Assembly (NCBI RefSeq): GCF_030814215.1
Contig: NZ_JAUSUT010000001.1
Coordinates: forward strand, 1,922,001 to 1,986,000
Length of the DNA stretch: 64,000 nt
Reading direction: 5' to 3'
DNA from: Amycolatopsis thermophila
GTDB taxonomy: Bacteria; Actinomycetota; Actinomycetes; Mycobacteriales; Pseudonocardiaceae
The notes under the pieces were generated by a model. That model did not search any database. It saw only the letters and a list, made by a program, of their open reading frames with translations, and had not been told where the DNA came from. Of the stretch, positions 41,090 to 48,697 are shown piece after piece; positions within the stretch are counted from its first letter, which is position 1; every line of letters starts with the position of its first letter. Both the position numbers and the translations under genes were made by a program.

Positions 41090-41827
41090 ATGACCACCCA
41101 CGACGAACAGCGCGAAGACCAGGCCCTCGGCTACGACTGGCAGATCCGTTCGGAGATGGCCGAACTCCGTGACCACTTCGAACTCCCCGAGAGCATGTCC
41201 GCCGCCGACATCGTGCTGCAGCTCAAGCTGATGGCCGAGCACGGCTGGCGTAAGCAGGGGGCCGCAGACCCGGACGTGATCGGACGTGCTGCACACGTCC
41301 TGCACGAGTCGGGTTGCGAAGACGACTGCCCCGGCCACTGCGTCGAGGACGCCCACAAGCTCGCCAGCGCGGGTGTCCTCGCCGGGCAGGGGGCTGCAGA
41401 CGACGACACCACCCGACTCCGCGCCGAGAACGAGCAGCTGCGGTGGCTCCACGCCGAGGCGAGCTGGTACCGCGAGGAGATGGCGCGCGCGGGCTCGCTC
41501 CTCCTCATCGCCCAACGAGACGGCCTCGCTGACGAGCTGGGCATGTCGAGGAACCTGCCGATGGGCTCCCTCCTCGCCCGGGTGAAGCATCTGCGCGAGT
41601 ACGCCGAAACCACCCGGGTCTCCCAGCCACAGCCCGAACCCGAGCCGCTGGAGTACGGCGCGCGCTGGCGCGGGACCGAGCACTGGTTCGCCACCGAGGA
41701 CGAGCGCGCCCGCTACGTGCGGAGGCTCGCGCCGGACCTGTTCGTCGAGACCCTGACCCGCCCCGCCGAGGTGTCCCGGCCACAGGAAGCCCGCGAGCGC
41801 CCCGATTACCCGGGGATCTCCGCATGA
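41090..41827 (+). CDS. Hypothetical phage protein with coiled-coil region
   Basis: A 245-residue acidic protein. It has a helical first 60 residues, a His/Cys cluster (HVLHESGCEDDCPGHCVED, about 69-87), a coiled-coil-like stretch (DDTTRLRAENEQLRWLHAEA) and an aromatic C-terminal block (GARWRGTEHWFATEDERAR). No family is recognised. ATG at 41090 has GAGGAG upstream. Confidence 0.6.
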   Translation: MTTHDEQREDQALGYDWQIRSEMAELRDHFELPESMSAADIVLQLKLMAEHGWRKQGAADPDVIGRAAHVLHESGCEDDCPGHCVEDAHKLASAGVLAGQGAADDDTTRLRAENEQLRWLHAEASWYREEMARAGSLLLIAQRDGLADELGMSRNLPMGSLLARVKHLREYAETTRVSQPQPEPEPLEYGARWRGTEHWFATEDERARYVRRLAPDLFVETLTRPAEVSRPQEARERPDYPGISA

Positions 41828-42033
41828 CGCCGCGCCACCGCGTCGCCGGCCCGGTCGCCGCCGCGATCCGGGCCGTGCGGGCGCTCGTCGACGCCGTGCG
41901 CGTCGACCCCCAGTCCGGCCTGTCCTGGCGGGCGCTCCGGCAGCTCGAGCAGCGCCGCGCCACCGCCGACTACCAGCAGGCGATCGAAGACGCCATTCGC
42001 GCCGAGGAACGGAGACGATCACGATGGCTGTGA
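41824..42033 (+). CDS. Small basic helical phage protein
   Basis: A 69-residue protein overlapping the previous stop (ATGA). It is predicted helical throughout (VAAAIRAVRALVDAVRVDP, then QQAIEDAIRAEERRRSRWL). Function unknown. Confidence 0.55.
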   Translation: MTPRHRVAGPVAAAIRAVRALVDAVRVDPQSGLSWRALRQLEQRRATADYQQAIEDAIRAEERRRSRWL

Positions 42034-42200
42034 CCCATCCACCCCAGTCGGTGATCCCGATGGGCGGTGTCGAGTGTGGACGGTGCGGCCAGCCCGCTCT
42101 GGAAGTCCAGGTGTTTCCGAAGCAGCGCTTCGTCATCCACCTGGACCCGCGCGTCACGCCGTGCCCAGTGCCGAACCCGGAGGTGCGCTCTGGTGCATGA
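42024..42200 (+). CDS. Small zinc-ribbon-like protein
   Basis: A 58-residue frame from ATG 42024 with GGAGACG upstream, overlapping the previous gene by 10 bases. It has CGRCGQPALEVQVF and, later, TPCPVPNP. This layout looks like half a zinc ribbon. It ends just before the convergent minus-strand gene. Confidence 0.5.
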   Translation: MAVTHPPQSVIPMGGVECGRCGQPALEVQVFPKQRFVIHLDPRVTPCPVPNPEVRSGA

Positions 42201-42201
42201 G

Positions 42202-42585
42202 CTACAGCGGAACCGCGACAGGTCCGGGCGCGTCAAGCTGATCGCAGATGACGAGCAGACGCGATGGAGCGGGCAGCTCTTCGGCCGTGATGATGTAGAA
42301 CTCGTGTCCGTCTCGGATCGGCAGGTCGATCCCGTCGGGGCCCTCGCGAACTTGATCCGGCTCCACTCCGGCGAGGTCGAACCGGACCCCCGTGGCGTCC
42401 ATCTCGCCTACGTTGAGCAGCCGATAGAGGTCGCCGTCGACGCGGTGGATGGCGAACTCAGGTCGTTTCGCCGCCTCCGCCTGCTTCGCCTCCCGCCTCC
42501 GATCGAGCCGCGTCGAGAGTCGACCGAGGAAGAAGGTGATGATCGCCGGTCCGCCGATCTTTGCTGCTTCGAGCCAGGCACTCAC
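42202..42585 (-). CDS. Membrane-anchored prophage protein on the opposite strand
   Basis: A 127-residue protein from GTG 42585. One hydrophobic helix near the N-terminus (GGPAIITFFLGRL) is followed by a basic stretch (STRLDRRREAKQAEAAK) and a compact domain of about 85 residues (AIHRVDGDLYRLLNVGEMDA). It is the only leftward gene inside the early operon. A gatact word about 10 bases before the start may be a -10 box, giving a leaderless mRNA expressed in the lysogen. Superinfection exclusion or host-benefit roles are guesses. Confidence 0.7.
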   Translation of the reverse strand: MSAWLEAAKIGGPAIITFFLGRLSTRLDRRREAKQAEAAKRPEFAIHRVDGDLYRLLNVGEMDATGVRFDLAGVEPDQVREGPDGIDLPIRDGHEFYIITAEELPAPSRLLVICDQLDAPGPVAVPL

Positions 42586-42644
42586 ACGGGCAGTATCGCC
42601 AACACACTTCGCGGCGCTACTCCCGAACGCCAGGAGCCGCGCCG

Positions 42645-43067
42645 ATGACCGCGACGACGCTCCGGTTCGAGATCGACGTGCCGATGATGCGGCGCCGCGT
42701 CGGCGGCCCGCTCGAACCCCCGCTGTCCGAGAACGACCGCTGGCACTACACCCAGCGCGCCCAGCGCACGCAGGTGATCCGGCTCGGCGTCCGCGACGCT
42801 GCACGCAAGGCCGGCATCCCGACCGGCCGCCACCTCACCGTCACCCTGCACTACCAGCCGGGCGACAACCGGCGCCGCGACGCCGACAACCTCGTGCCGA
42901 CGCTCAAGGCCGCGTGCGACGCGCTCGCCCGCGGCCGGAACCGCCGCTGGATCGGGCTGGAACTCGTCCCGGACGACACCCCGCAGCACATGGACAAGCG
43001 GATGCCCGTCATCCACCCCGGCCCCGGCGAGCGGCGGCTGTGGCTTGAAATCGAGGTGACCCCGTGA
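42645..43067 (+). CDS. RusA-family Holliday-junction resolvase
   Basis: The product is 140 residues. It carries the RusA core (PGDNRRRDADNLVPTLKAAC), with the aspartates that bind metal, and the downstream basic GRNRRWIGLEL. RusA dimers cut four-way DNA junctions formed in phage replication and recombination. ATG at 42645 has CAGGAG upstream. It is coupled to the membrane peptide that follows. Confidence 0.82.
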   Translation: MTATTLRFEIDVPMMRRRVGGPLEPPLSENDRWHYTQRAQRTQVIRLGVRDAARKAGIPTGRHLTVTLHYQPGDNRRRDADNLVPTLKAACDALARGRNRRWIGLELVPDDTPQHMDKRMPVIHPGPGERRLWLEIEVTP

Positions 43068-43213
43068 TCGCTCTCCGGGCGCTCGCGCTCGTCACCGCCA
43101 CCGCGGCCGCGTGCGCGCTGGCGGCCGCGCTGCTGCTGTTCGGGACGGCCGTCGCTGCGATCGCCGCGACCGGCGCCGCCCTCACCGGCTTCGTCCTCTG
43201 GATCATGCCGTGA
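43064..43213 (+). CDS. 49-residue two-helix membrane peptide
   Basis: GTG at 43064 overlaps the rusA stop and its own stop overlaps the next start. Two alanine/leucine-rich helices fill it (ALVTATAAACALAAALLLFG, then AAIAATGAALTGFVLWIM). Position alone suggests a phage membrane factor. Function unknown. Confidence 0.5.
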   Translation: MIALRALALVTATAAACALAAALLLFGTAVAAIAATGAALTGFVLWIMP

Positions 43214-43419
43214 GGCCCGGCGAGTACGGCTGGCGCCAGTTCGTCCGCGCCCACGGCGACATCGTCGGCTTCACCACCGACCCCGACCTCGAGCACCGCA
43301 TCACCGGGCCCGTACCGCCCGGCACCGGCCTCGACAACGACCTCGTCCAGGCCGCCCACGCCACCGGCACACCCGTGTTCGCGGTCTACGACCTGCAGCC
43401 TGCGGACGGTGCGCCGTGA
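43210..43419 (+). CDS. Small phage protein, hypothetical
   Basis: A 69-residue protein with four-base overlaps on both sides. It reads like a compact soluble domain (YGWRQFVRAHGDIVGFTTDP, then VQAAHATGTPVFAVYDLQPA). No family is recognised. Confidence 0.55.
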   Translation: MRPGEYGWRQFVRAHGDIVGFTTDPDLEHRITGPVPPGTGLDNDLVQAAHATGTPVFAVYDLQPADGAP

Positions 43420-43526
43420 TCCTCGAACGAACCGTCGACCCCGGCCTACTCGTCGCCGCGCTCGTCGCCGCCGCCGTGCTCGCGGTCCTCGCCGCGGCCG
43501 GCCTGATGCTGTGGAAGGACCGATGA
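43416..43526 (+). CDS. 36-residue membrane peptide
   Basis: GTG at 43416 and TGA at 43526 overlap the neighbours by four bases each. One helix (LLVAALVAAAVLAVLAAAGL) is followed by a short charged end. It is the fourth such peptide in the early region. Confidence 0.5.
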   Translation: MILERTVDPGLLVAALVAAAVLAVLAAAGLMLWKDR

Positions 43527-44113
43527 CCGCCGTCGCCGAACCGCCCCGCCTCCCCCGCGAGGTCCCCGACTGGCACGCGCAGGGGGCGTGCCAGATCTTC
43601 CCCGAGCTCGACTTCGTCGAAGCGAAGGGCGCGCACGCAGCGGCGTGCCGCGTCATCTGCGCTGCCTGCCCCGTCCGCATGCTGTGCGCTGAAGACGCGC
43701 TGCGCCGCGGTGAACCGTGGGGCATCTGGGGCGGCCTCGACCGCAAGGACCGCACCGTCCTGGCCCGCGAGTACGGGTTCCCCCGGCCAGCCGTCGTCCC
43801 GGAGCACGGCACGAACAGCCGGTACGCGAAGTGGGGCTGCACCTGCGCGGAATGCCGGGAGGCGCACACCATCTACGAACGGGAGCGCCGCGCCCGGGCC
43901 CGGCGGAAGGCCGAGCAGCGCGAGGTGTGGCAGCAGCCGATCGCGCTCGACACGCCAGTCAAGGTCGGGCACCGGTGGGTCGGCGCCGGCCAGTACGTCA
44001 TCCCGTTTGCTGAAACAGCAGGGGATTTTTCCCCCAGGGGCTCGGTTTTTTTTGAAGCGGCATCGTCCCCAGCAACGCGGCTGCAGCGGCAGTCATCGCG
44101 GTCAGCAGCATAA
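43523..44113 (+). CDS. WhiB-family iron-sulfur regulator with C-terminal extension
   Basis: The product is 196 residues, longer than the usual 80-130. The four cluster cysteines are Cys23, Cys46, Cys49 and Cys55 (spacing CAACPVRMLC), followed by GIWGGLDRKDR, the WhiB signature. Residues 95-130 add a basic segment with CTCAECREAH, possibly a second metal site. Phage WhiB proteins can compete with host WhiB regulators. An eight-T run at about 44,047-44,054 lies in the last 25 codons, so the exact C-terminus depends on that homopolymer. Confidence 0.85.
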   Translation: MTAVAEPPRLPREVPDWHAQGACQIFPELDFVEAKGAHAAACRVICAACPVRMLCAEDALRRGEPWGIWGGLDRKDRTVLAREYGFPRPAVVPEHGTNSRYAKWGCTCAECREAHTIYERERRARARRKAEQREVWQQPIALDTPVKVGHRWVGAGQYVIPFAETAGDFSPRGSVFFEAASSPATRLQRQSSRSAA

Positions 44114-44228
44114 ACGCAACTGCAGCCAACGAGGCGCCAACCAGGCCTGCGGCAACCTGGAGCCCGGCGGAGCACGCCGCACAGATCGCCATCAGTGCCG
44201 TACGACCCGACGAACCGCGCCTCGCCAT
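43998..44228 (-). CDS. Small two-helix membrane protein on the minus strand
   Basis: A 76-residue frame overlapping the 3' end of whiB in antisense. Residues 10-50 are hydrophobic (ALMAICAACSAGLQVAAGLV, then SLAAVAFMLLTAMTAAAAAL). The tail is basic and polar and is crossed by the eight-base homopolymer. A tagtac box ends 10 bases before the ATG, suggesting a leaderless mRNA. Translation is plausible but not certain. Confidence 0.4.
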   Translation of the reverse strand: MARRGSSGRTALMAICAACSAGLQVAAGLVGASLAAVAFMLLTAMTAAAAALLGTMPLQKKPSPWGKNPLLFQQTG

Positions 44229-44396
44229 GCGCGCGAGGGTACTACGTGCTGGACGTGTGCGCGGTCTGCCGTTGCGGCTCGTCACGGCCCACTCGCTCTC
44301 TCCCATCGTCAGAAGGGCATGATCGGTGTCCTACGTCCCGGCGCCGCCCGACGCCGGGTGGACATCGGGAACGCCGGCCAGCCTGCACACCTCGGT

Positions 44397-44561
44397 CTAT
44401 GCCCGAACGAGCCCGGATCGCTCGGCCGAGTCGCAGTCGCACTCCGCGAGCGCGAGGGCCAGCAGGACATGGTTCGCGTCAAGCCAGCGAGTGGCGACGG
44501 GCTCGGTGGGCTGCAGCGGTCGAAGCCGCGGGGTGTGCTCCATGCCTCGACGCTGGCACAT
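44397..44561 (-). CDS. Possible small zinc-finger-like protein
   Basis: A 54-residue frame with host-like codons (RWLDANHVLLALALAECDCD) and an N-terminal CQRRG. In-frame codons upstream add RLPCRMCQRRG, so a longer protein with an upstream non-standard start is possible. No ribosome site is clear. The rest of 44,229-44,615 shows no better gene on either strand. Confidence 0.3.
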   Translation of the reverse strand: MCQRRGMEHTPRLRPLQPTEPVATRWLDANHVLLALALAECDCDSAERSGLVRA

Positions 44562-44594
44562 GCGACACGGCAGCCGCCAGACCGTCCGTCGATC

Positions 44595-44603
44595 TGTGGA
44601 TAA
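44595..44603 (-). other. Perfect DnaA box
   Basis: The minus strand reads TTATCCACA, the consensus DnaA box. It is the only one noticed in the prophage. A single box does not make an origin, but it is an uncommon match in such GC-rich DNA and lies beside a gene-poor region. Confidence 0.45.
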
Positions 44604-44615
44604 CTTGGGGCGGTG

Positions 44616-44645
44616 GTCCTGTCCCGCGCCGGCACGGGACAGGAC
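44616..44645. terminator. Perfect 11-bp stem-loop
   Basis: gtcctgtcccg (44616-44626) pairs with cgggacaggac (44635-44645) over 8 bases. It lies 19 bases past the stop of the leftward gene at 44664, so it probably terminates that gene. No T-tract. Confidence 0.55.
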
Positions 44646-44663
44646 GTCATACCCTCGCGCCGA

Positions 44664-44882
44664 CTACCTGGCCGTGGCGTAGGCCAGCACGAACCAGGGG
44701 TAGCTGTTCACCTCGCCCCACCGCTCGTCGAAGAGCTTTCGGGGCTCGAGGCCCAGCTCCTTGCAGCGCGCCGTGGCTTCGCGGCCATGACGCGCGACAT
44801 CTGCGCCTACGGTCGAGAGTCCGCACTGACGACGGAACGCGAGCGCGGTCATCCAGGGTATATCATCGGGGGGTTGGGACAT
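44664..44882 (-). CDS. Hypothetical prophage protein, leftward
   Basis: A 72-residue protein. ATG at 44882 has GGAGG five bases upstream, an excellent site. The sequence looks folded (AFRRQCGLSTVGADVARHG, then KELGLEPRKLFDERWGEV). It has no recognised family. With its own hairpin terminator it forms a single-gene unit facing away from the late genes. Confidence 0.65.
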   Translation of the reverse strand: MSQPPDDIPWMTALAFRRQCGLSTVGADVARHGREATARCKELGLEPRKLFDERWGEVNSYPWFVLAYATAR

Positions 44883-44914
44883 AATGGCCTCCATGGGCTT
44901 TCGTTCTCAACTAT

Positions 44915-44974
44915 CTCGCGGGCCGGTACCCGCGAGTGATAGAGGTGGCCCAGGTTCACGCGCCTGGGCCACCT
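44915..44974. terminator. Two tandem perfect hairpins
   Basis: ctcgcggg/cccgcgag (44915-44922 and 44929-44936) is followed by aggtggcccagg/cctgggccacct (44943-44954 and 44963-44974, 8-base loop). They lie at the start of a gene-free stretch (44,883-45,468) and probably insulate the late region from early transcripts. Confidence 0.6.
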
Positions 44975-45221
44975 GTCGTTGACGGCCGTCACGGCGGTCG
45001 GGTTGCGATCTTGTGGCCGCGATCCCCTTCGCCGCGACCAAGGCTATCACCGATTCCGCGCTTTCGGAAACGGGACCTCGGGAGCGTTCGGTCGGCCACC
45101 TTGACGGAAGTCGGCGTACGGTGTTGTGTACTCATTCATACAGGTCAGAGCCTTGCATCGGTCTCGTCATGCTTGCAACCACGAGCAAAGGTGCGGCTTT
45201 AGTCGCGCATAGTTGCGCAGC

Positions 45222-45281
45222 GTCTTAAACTGTCGCAAATTGTCTCAAGCTGTCGCGCAAAGTCTTATTCTGACAGCTTCC
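45222..45281. repeat. Three 20-base iteron-like direct repeats
   Basis: Units begin at 45222, 45242 and 45262: gtcttaaactgtcgcaaatt, gtctcaagctgtcgcgcaaa, gtcttattctgacagcttcc. The period is exactly 20 bases, and the block is unusually A/T-rich for this genome. A fainter related word (gtcgcgcatagttgcgcagc) precedes at 45202. Such arrays bind initiators or regulators on one DNA face roughly every two turns. Confidence 0.65.
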
Positions 45282-45353
45282 GCAATACAAACCCCGCAAG
45301 TTTGCTACGTACATATCTTCCAGAGTTTATTCTCAGGAACTGCACTAGCTACG

Positions 45354-45413
45354 CCTCTACATAGATGAGACCCACCAGGTGCACCTCCACATAGATGAGA
45401 CCCACCAGCTGTT
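45354..45413. repeat. 30-base tandem duplication
   Basis: Units at 45354-45383 and 45384-45413 share catagatgagacccaccag and differ at about four positions. They end 55 bases before the ligase start. They could be operator copies for the ligase or late promoter. Confidence 0.7.
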
Positions 45414-45468
45414 CACTTGATCGTGACATCGACGTGCGATGCGCGGAAGCGGCATCGAAGATGAGCAC

Positions 45469-46437
45469 ATGACCCTGCCCGCTCCGGTCGCGCCGATGCT
45501 CGCGACGCCCGGCCAGCCACCCGCGGGTCCCGGATGGGCGTTCGAGTGGAAGTGGGATGGCGTGCGCGCCATGGTGGCGGTGGACACCGGCGGGGTCGTA
45601 GCACGGTCCCGCAACCTGCGCGACATCACCAGCTCCTACCCGGAGTTGCGCGTGCTGCCTGAGCTGGTGGACCGGCCGCTCTTGCTGGACGGCGAGCTGG
45701 TCACGCTCGACGATCGGGGCCGACCAGACTTCGGCCGGCTCCAGTCCCGGATGCATGTCGCTCGGCCGCGGCCCGAGCTGCTGGAGTCCCACCCGGTCGC
45801 GTTCTTCGTGTTCGACCTGCTGCACGACAGCGGCCGGGACCTGACCCGCGAGCCGTACGAGGACCGCCGCGGGCAGCTCGCCGAACTCGCCCTCGACGCC
45901 CCGCCCACGATCCGGGTGCCGGACCACTACCTAGGCGACGAGGTGACTGGACCGGATCTGCTGGAGATCGCGTCGCAGAGCGGACTGGAGGGGATCGTGG
46001 CGAAGCGCGTCAGCTCGCCGTACGCGCCCGGCCGTCGCTCGCGGGACTGGATTAAGACGCCTCTGCGACAGACGCAGGAGGTGATCATCGGCGGTTGGGT
46101 GCCTGGCGAGGGCCGCCGTGCCGGCACGCTCGGCGCGCTGCTGCTCGGCGTGCAGGATGACCAGGGGCAGCTGGTGTACGTCGGCCACGTGGGCACGGGG
46201 TTCACGGACCAGGTGCTCGGCGAGATGCGAGACCGCCTCGCGCCGCTCGCCCGCCAGGTGAGCCCATTCGAGGTTCCGGTGCCGCGCGAATTCGCCCGGC
46301 GCGCTCGCTGGGTGGAACCCGTGCTGGTCGGCGAGGTCGAGCACCGGCAGTGGACGGGAGACAACCGGCTGCGCCATCCGTCTTGGCGCGGGCTTCGTCC
46401 GGACCGTGACCCGGCCGAGATCCGACGCGCGGGGTGA
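45469..46437 (+). CDS. ATP-dependent DNA ligase (LigD/LigC-type catalytic core)
   Basis: The product is 322 residues from ATG 45469. The adenylation lysine is Lys28 in EWKWDGVRAM. Later motifs are LDGELV (III region), FFVFDLLH, EGIVAKR (IV) and DWIKTP (V). An OB-fold follows with GALLLGVQDDQGQLVYVGHV and the closing HPSWRGLR. This is the stand-alone ligase module of the end-joining type, not the replicative NAD ligase. It seals nicks or ends in phage DNA. It is first in the region after the regulatory island. An in-frame start at 45439 lacks a ribosome site. Confidence 0.88.
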   Translation: MTLPAPVAPMLATPGQPPAGPGWAFEWKWDGVRAMVAVDTGGVVARSRNLRDITSSYPELRVLPELVDRPLLLDGELVTLDDRGRPDFGRLQSRMHVARPRPELLESHPVAFFVFDLLHDSGRDLTREPYEDRRGQLAELALDAPPTIRVPDHYLGDEVTGPDLLEIASQSGLEGIVAKRVSSPYAPGRRSRDWIKTPLRQTQEVIIGGWVPGEGRRAGTLGALLLGVQDDQGQLVYVGHVGTGFTDQVLGEMRDRLAPLARQVSPFEVPVPREFARRARWVEPVLVGEVEHRQWTGDNRLRHPSWRGLRPDRDPAEIRRAG

Positions 46438-46441
46438 CGGG

Positions 46442-46590
46442 GTCCTCGGCGCCTTGCTGTTGAAGCGCCGAGGACGAGTGATCATGTACCCCCCCGAGCT
46501 GGCGACCAACACCCCCGTTGCGATCATCGAACACCTGTTCTACCGTCGCGGTGGCGCCGGTTCGGGAGGGGGAAGCTCCCGAACCGGCGC
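46442..46590 (+). terminator. Two perfect stem-loops after the ligase gene
   Basis: gtcctcggcgc/gcgccgaggac (46442-46452 and 46465-46475) begins five bases after the ligase stop. A 15-bp pair, gcgccggttcgggag/ctcccgaaccggcgc (46554-46568 and 46576-46590), follows. Neither has a T-tract. They may terminate ligase transcripts or protect RNA ends at the head of the late operon. Confidence 0.6.
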
Positions 46591-46624
46591 AGTCGCACAG
46601 GAGGGCAGCAGGAGGGCAGCGCGG

Positions 46625-46882
46625 ATGGCGTCGATCACGACGATGAACGCGAGGCACCGGCGAACCGGCGAGATGCGCTACTTCGAGAACGAAGACCACG
46701 CGCGCCGCGTGCTCGGCGACGACATCCTGACCTGGGAACTCATCCCGTGGCACGGATGGCAGTGGGGCGGGCCCGCCGAACTCCTCCCAGACGACCAAGG
46801 CCGCCTGCCCGGCACACCCGGCCACAACCCCGACTACCGCCGCCGATCACCGAAGAAGGTCGCCCGCCGCACCCACGGCTAA
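46625..46882 (+). CDS. Hypothetical small phage protein before terminase
   Basis: An 85-residue protein. ATG at 46625 has AGGAGGGCAG upstream; earlier in-frame starts at 46478/46484 would translate through the 15-bp hairpin. The sequence has an aromatic core (DDILTWELIPWHGWQWGG) and a basic tail. It lies where many phages have an HNH or terminase-linked gene, but no HNH motif is visible. Confidence 0.6.
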   Translation: MASITTMNARHRRTGEMRYFENEDHARRVLGDDILTWELIPWHGWQWGGPAELLPDDQGRLPGTPGHNPDYRRRSPKKVARRTHG

Positions 46883-46895
46883 CGCCAGCCTGTGC

Positions 46896-47450
46896 GTGAC
46901 ACGACCCGCGCACGCTGCGGACGTGCCCACCATCCCCGAAGACCAGCGCGCCGCGATCATCGAAGCGATGCTCGCCGACGACGGCCCGCCCTCACACCGG
47001 GCGCTCGCCGAGCAGTTCGGCGTGTCGAAGGGCACGATCTACAACGTCGCCCGCGACGCTGGCCTGTCGCACCTCTGGGAGGACCGCACCGCCCGCACCG
47101 AGGCCGCCAACGCCAGCAACGCCGCCCGCGTCGCCGAGCATCGCCAGGCCCTCGAACTCGAATCGCTCGAGGCCGCACGGGAGATCCTGGCCCGCCGGTT
47201 CGACTCACACTCCGTCGTCGTGAAGACCATGATCGGCGCCGAGGTCGAAGAGGTCGACAACGGCCCGGAGGACTGGCGCAACATCGGCCAGGCCGTCTCC
47301 AACCTCACCACCTCAGCCACCCAACTCGCCCGCCTCGAATCCGACCTCGCCGGCGCCGGGCAGGCATCCGGCATCCTCGACGACATCGAAGCCGGGCTGC
47401 GCGAGGCCCGCCTGCGCAGGGAGGCCGCCAGCCGGGCGGGCGAGGAGTGA
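46896..47450 (+). CDS. Terminase small subunit-like protein
   Basis: A 184-residue protein with an N-terminal helix-turn-helix (SHRALAEQFGVSKGTIYNVA, about 33-52), a coiled central region and a basic C-terminus. The layout fits small terminase subunits, which bind the packaging site. GTG at 46896 is used. It overlaps the large subunit start by four bases. Confidence 0.75.
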   Translation: MTRPAHAADVPTIPEDQRAAIIEAMLADDGPPSHRALAEQFGVSKGTIYNVARDAGLSHLWEDRTARTEAANASNAARVAEHRQALELESLEAAREILARRFDSHSVVVKTMIGAEVEEVDNGPEDWRNIGQAVSNLTTSATQLARLESDLAGAGQASGILDDIEAGLREARLRREAASRAGEE

Positions 47451-48697
47451 CCGGTCCCGGGCTGTCGATCAAGCAGCAGGACAGCATCCTCGACGCCGAC
47501 CGCCGGCTGAACATCTGGCACGGCAGCATCCGGTCCGGCAAGACGATCGCCTCGATCCTGCGGTGGCTGCTGTACGTGCGCAACGCTCCGCCCGGCCCGC
47601 TCGCCGTGCTCGGCAAGACCAAAGACACCATCGCCCGCAACGTCCTCGACGTCATCGCCTCGATGCACCCCGCCGCGATCACCTACACCCGCGGCGCGAA
47701 CGTCTGCCGCATCCTCGGCCGGCAGGTCGAGGTGATCGGCGCCAACGACGCGAAAGCCGAGTCGAAGATCCGCGGCCTCACCCTCGCCGGCGCCTACGTC
47801 GACGAGGCCACCCTGTTCCCGGAGGCGTTCTGGTCGCAGACCCTCGGCCGCCTGTCGGTGCCGGGGGCGAAGCTGTTCGCCACCACGAACCCGGACAACC
47901 CGGCGCACTGGCTGAAGAAGAAGTTCCTCGACCGGGCCGCCGAGCTGGACCTGTTCGCGGTGCACTTCCAGCTCGACGACAACCCGTCTCTCGATCCCGC
48001 CTACGTTGCGAGCCTCAAGGCCGAGTACACCGGGCTCTGGTACAAGCGGTTCATCAACGGCCTGTGGGTCGCAGCCGAGGGCGCGATCTACGACATGCTC
48101 GACGAGGACTTCCACACCGCGCCCGCGCCGGACCCGAAGCGGTGGCAGCGGGCATGGATCGCCGCGGACTACGGCACCTCGAACCCGACGCACGCCGTGC
48201 TGCTCGTCCTCGCTGACGACCGGCTCCACGCGGTTGCCGAGTGGGTGCACGACGGCCGCGCCAAGGGCCAGCTCACGGACGCCGCGATCTCGCAGCGCCT
48301 CACCGCGTGGGCCGGGCCGCTCGTCTACGACCGCGACATCCCCACCCTCGCCGTGCTCGACCCCTCGGCCGCGTCGCTGCGAACCCAGATGCGCGCCGAC
48401 GGCTGGCCCGGGCTCCGCTCGGCGGACAACCGGGTCGACGTCGGCATTCGCAACACCGCGTCGCTGCTGGCCGGCGGTCGGCTGGTGATCGATCGGGAAC
48501 GCTGCCCGGTGCTGTGGGACCAGCTGTGCGGCTACGTGTGGGACGAGGCCGCGCTACAGCGCGGCGAAGAACGCCCGGTCAAGGCGGACGACCACGGCCC
48601 CGACGCGCTCCGGTACGGGGTGATGGCTTCAGCGCCGGTATGGCGAGGGTGGCTGCCCGACCTCGCGGCCGACGACGAGTTCGCGGCCGCGGCCTAA
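47447..48697 (+). CDS. Terminase large subunit
   Basis: The product is 416 residues. The packaging ATPase has Walker A GSIRSGKT (26-33) and Walker B AGAYVDEA (Asp119-Glu120). FATTNPDNPAHWLKKKF follows, a coupling motif typical of PBSX-type terminases. The nuclease half has IAADYGTSNPTHA, AVLDPSAAS and ADDHGPDALRY, supplying the acidic residues. It pumps and cuts phage DNA at the portal. GTG at 47447 overlaps the small subunit stop. Confidence 0.92.
   Translation: MTGPGLSIKQQDSILDADRRLNIWHGSIRSGKTIASILRWLLYVRNAPPGPLAVLGKTKDTIARNVLDVIASMHPAAITYTRGANVCRILGRQVEVIGANDAKAESKIRGLTLAGAYVDEATLFPEAFWSQTLGRLSVPGAKLFATTNPDNPAHWLKKKFLDRAAELDLFAVHFQLDDNPSLDPAYVASLKAEYTGLWYKRFINGLWVAAEGAIYDMLDEDFHTAPAPDPKRWQRAWIAADYGTSNPTHAVLLVLADDRLHAVAEWVHDGRAKGQLTDAAISQRLTAWAGPLVYDRDIPTLAVLDPSAASLRTQMRADGWPGLRSADNRVDVGIRNTASLLAGGRLVIDRERCPVLWDQLCGYVWDEAALQRGEERPVKADDHGPDALRYGVMASAPVWRGWLPDLAADDEFAAAA

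Noticed and set aside
44195..44884. 229-codon plus-strand frame after whiB
   Set aside because: It is Arg/Pro/Ser-rich, has no ribosome site, and overlaps the well supported leftward gene at 44,664-44,882.
45349..45927. 192-codon minus-strand frame ending in a ten-residue repeat
   Set aside because: It runs antisense to the ligase core. Its repeat end is the 30-base tandem duplication translated.
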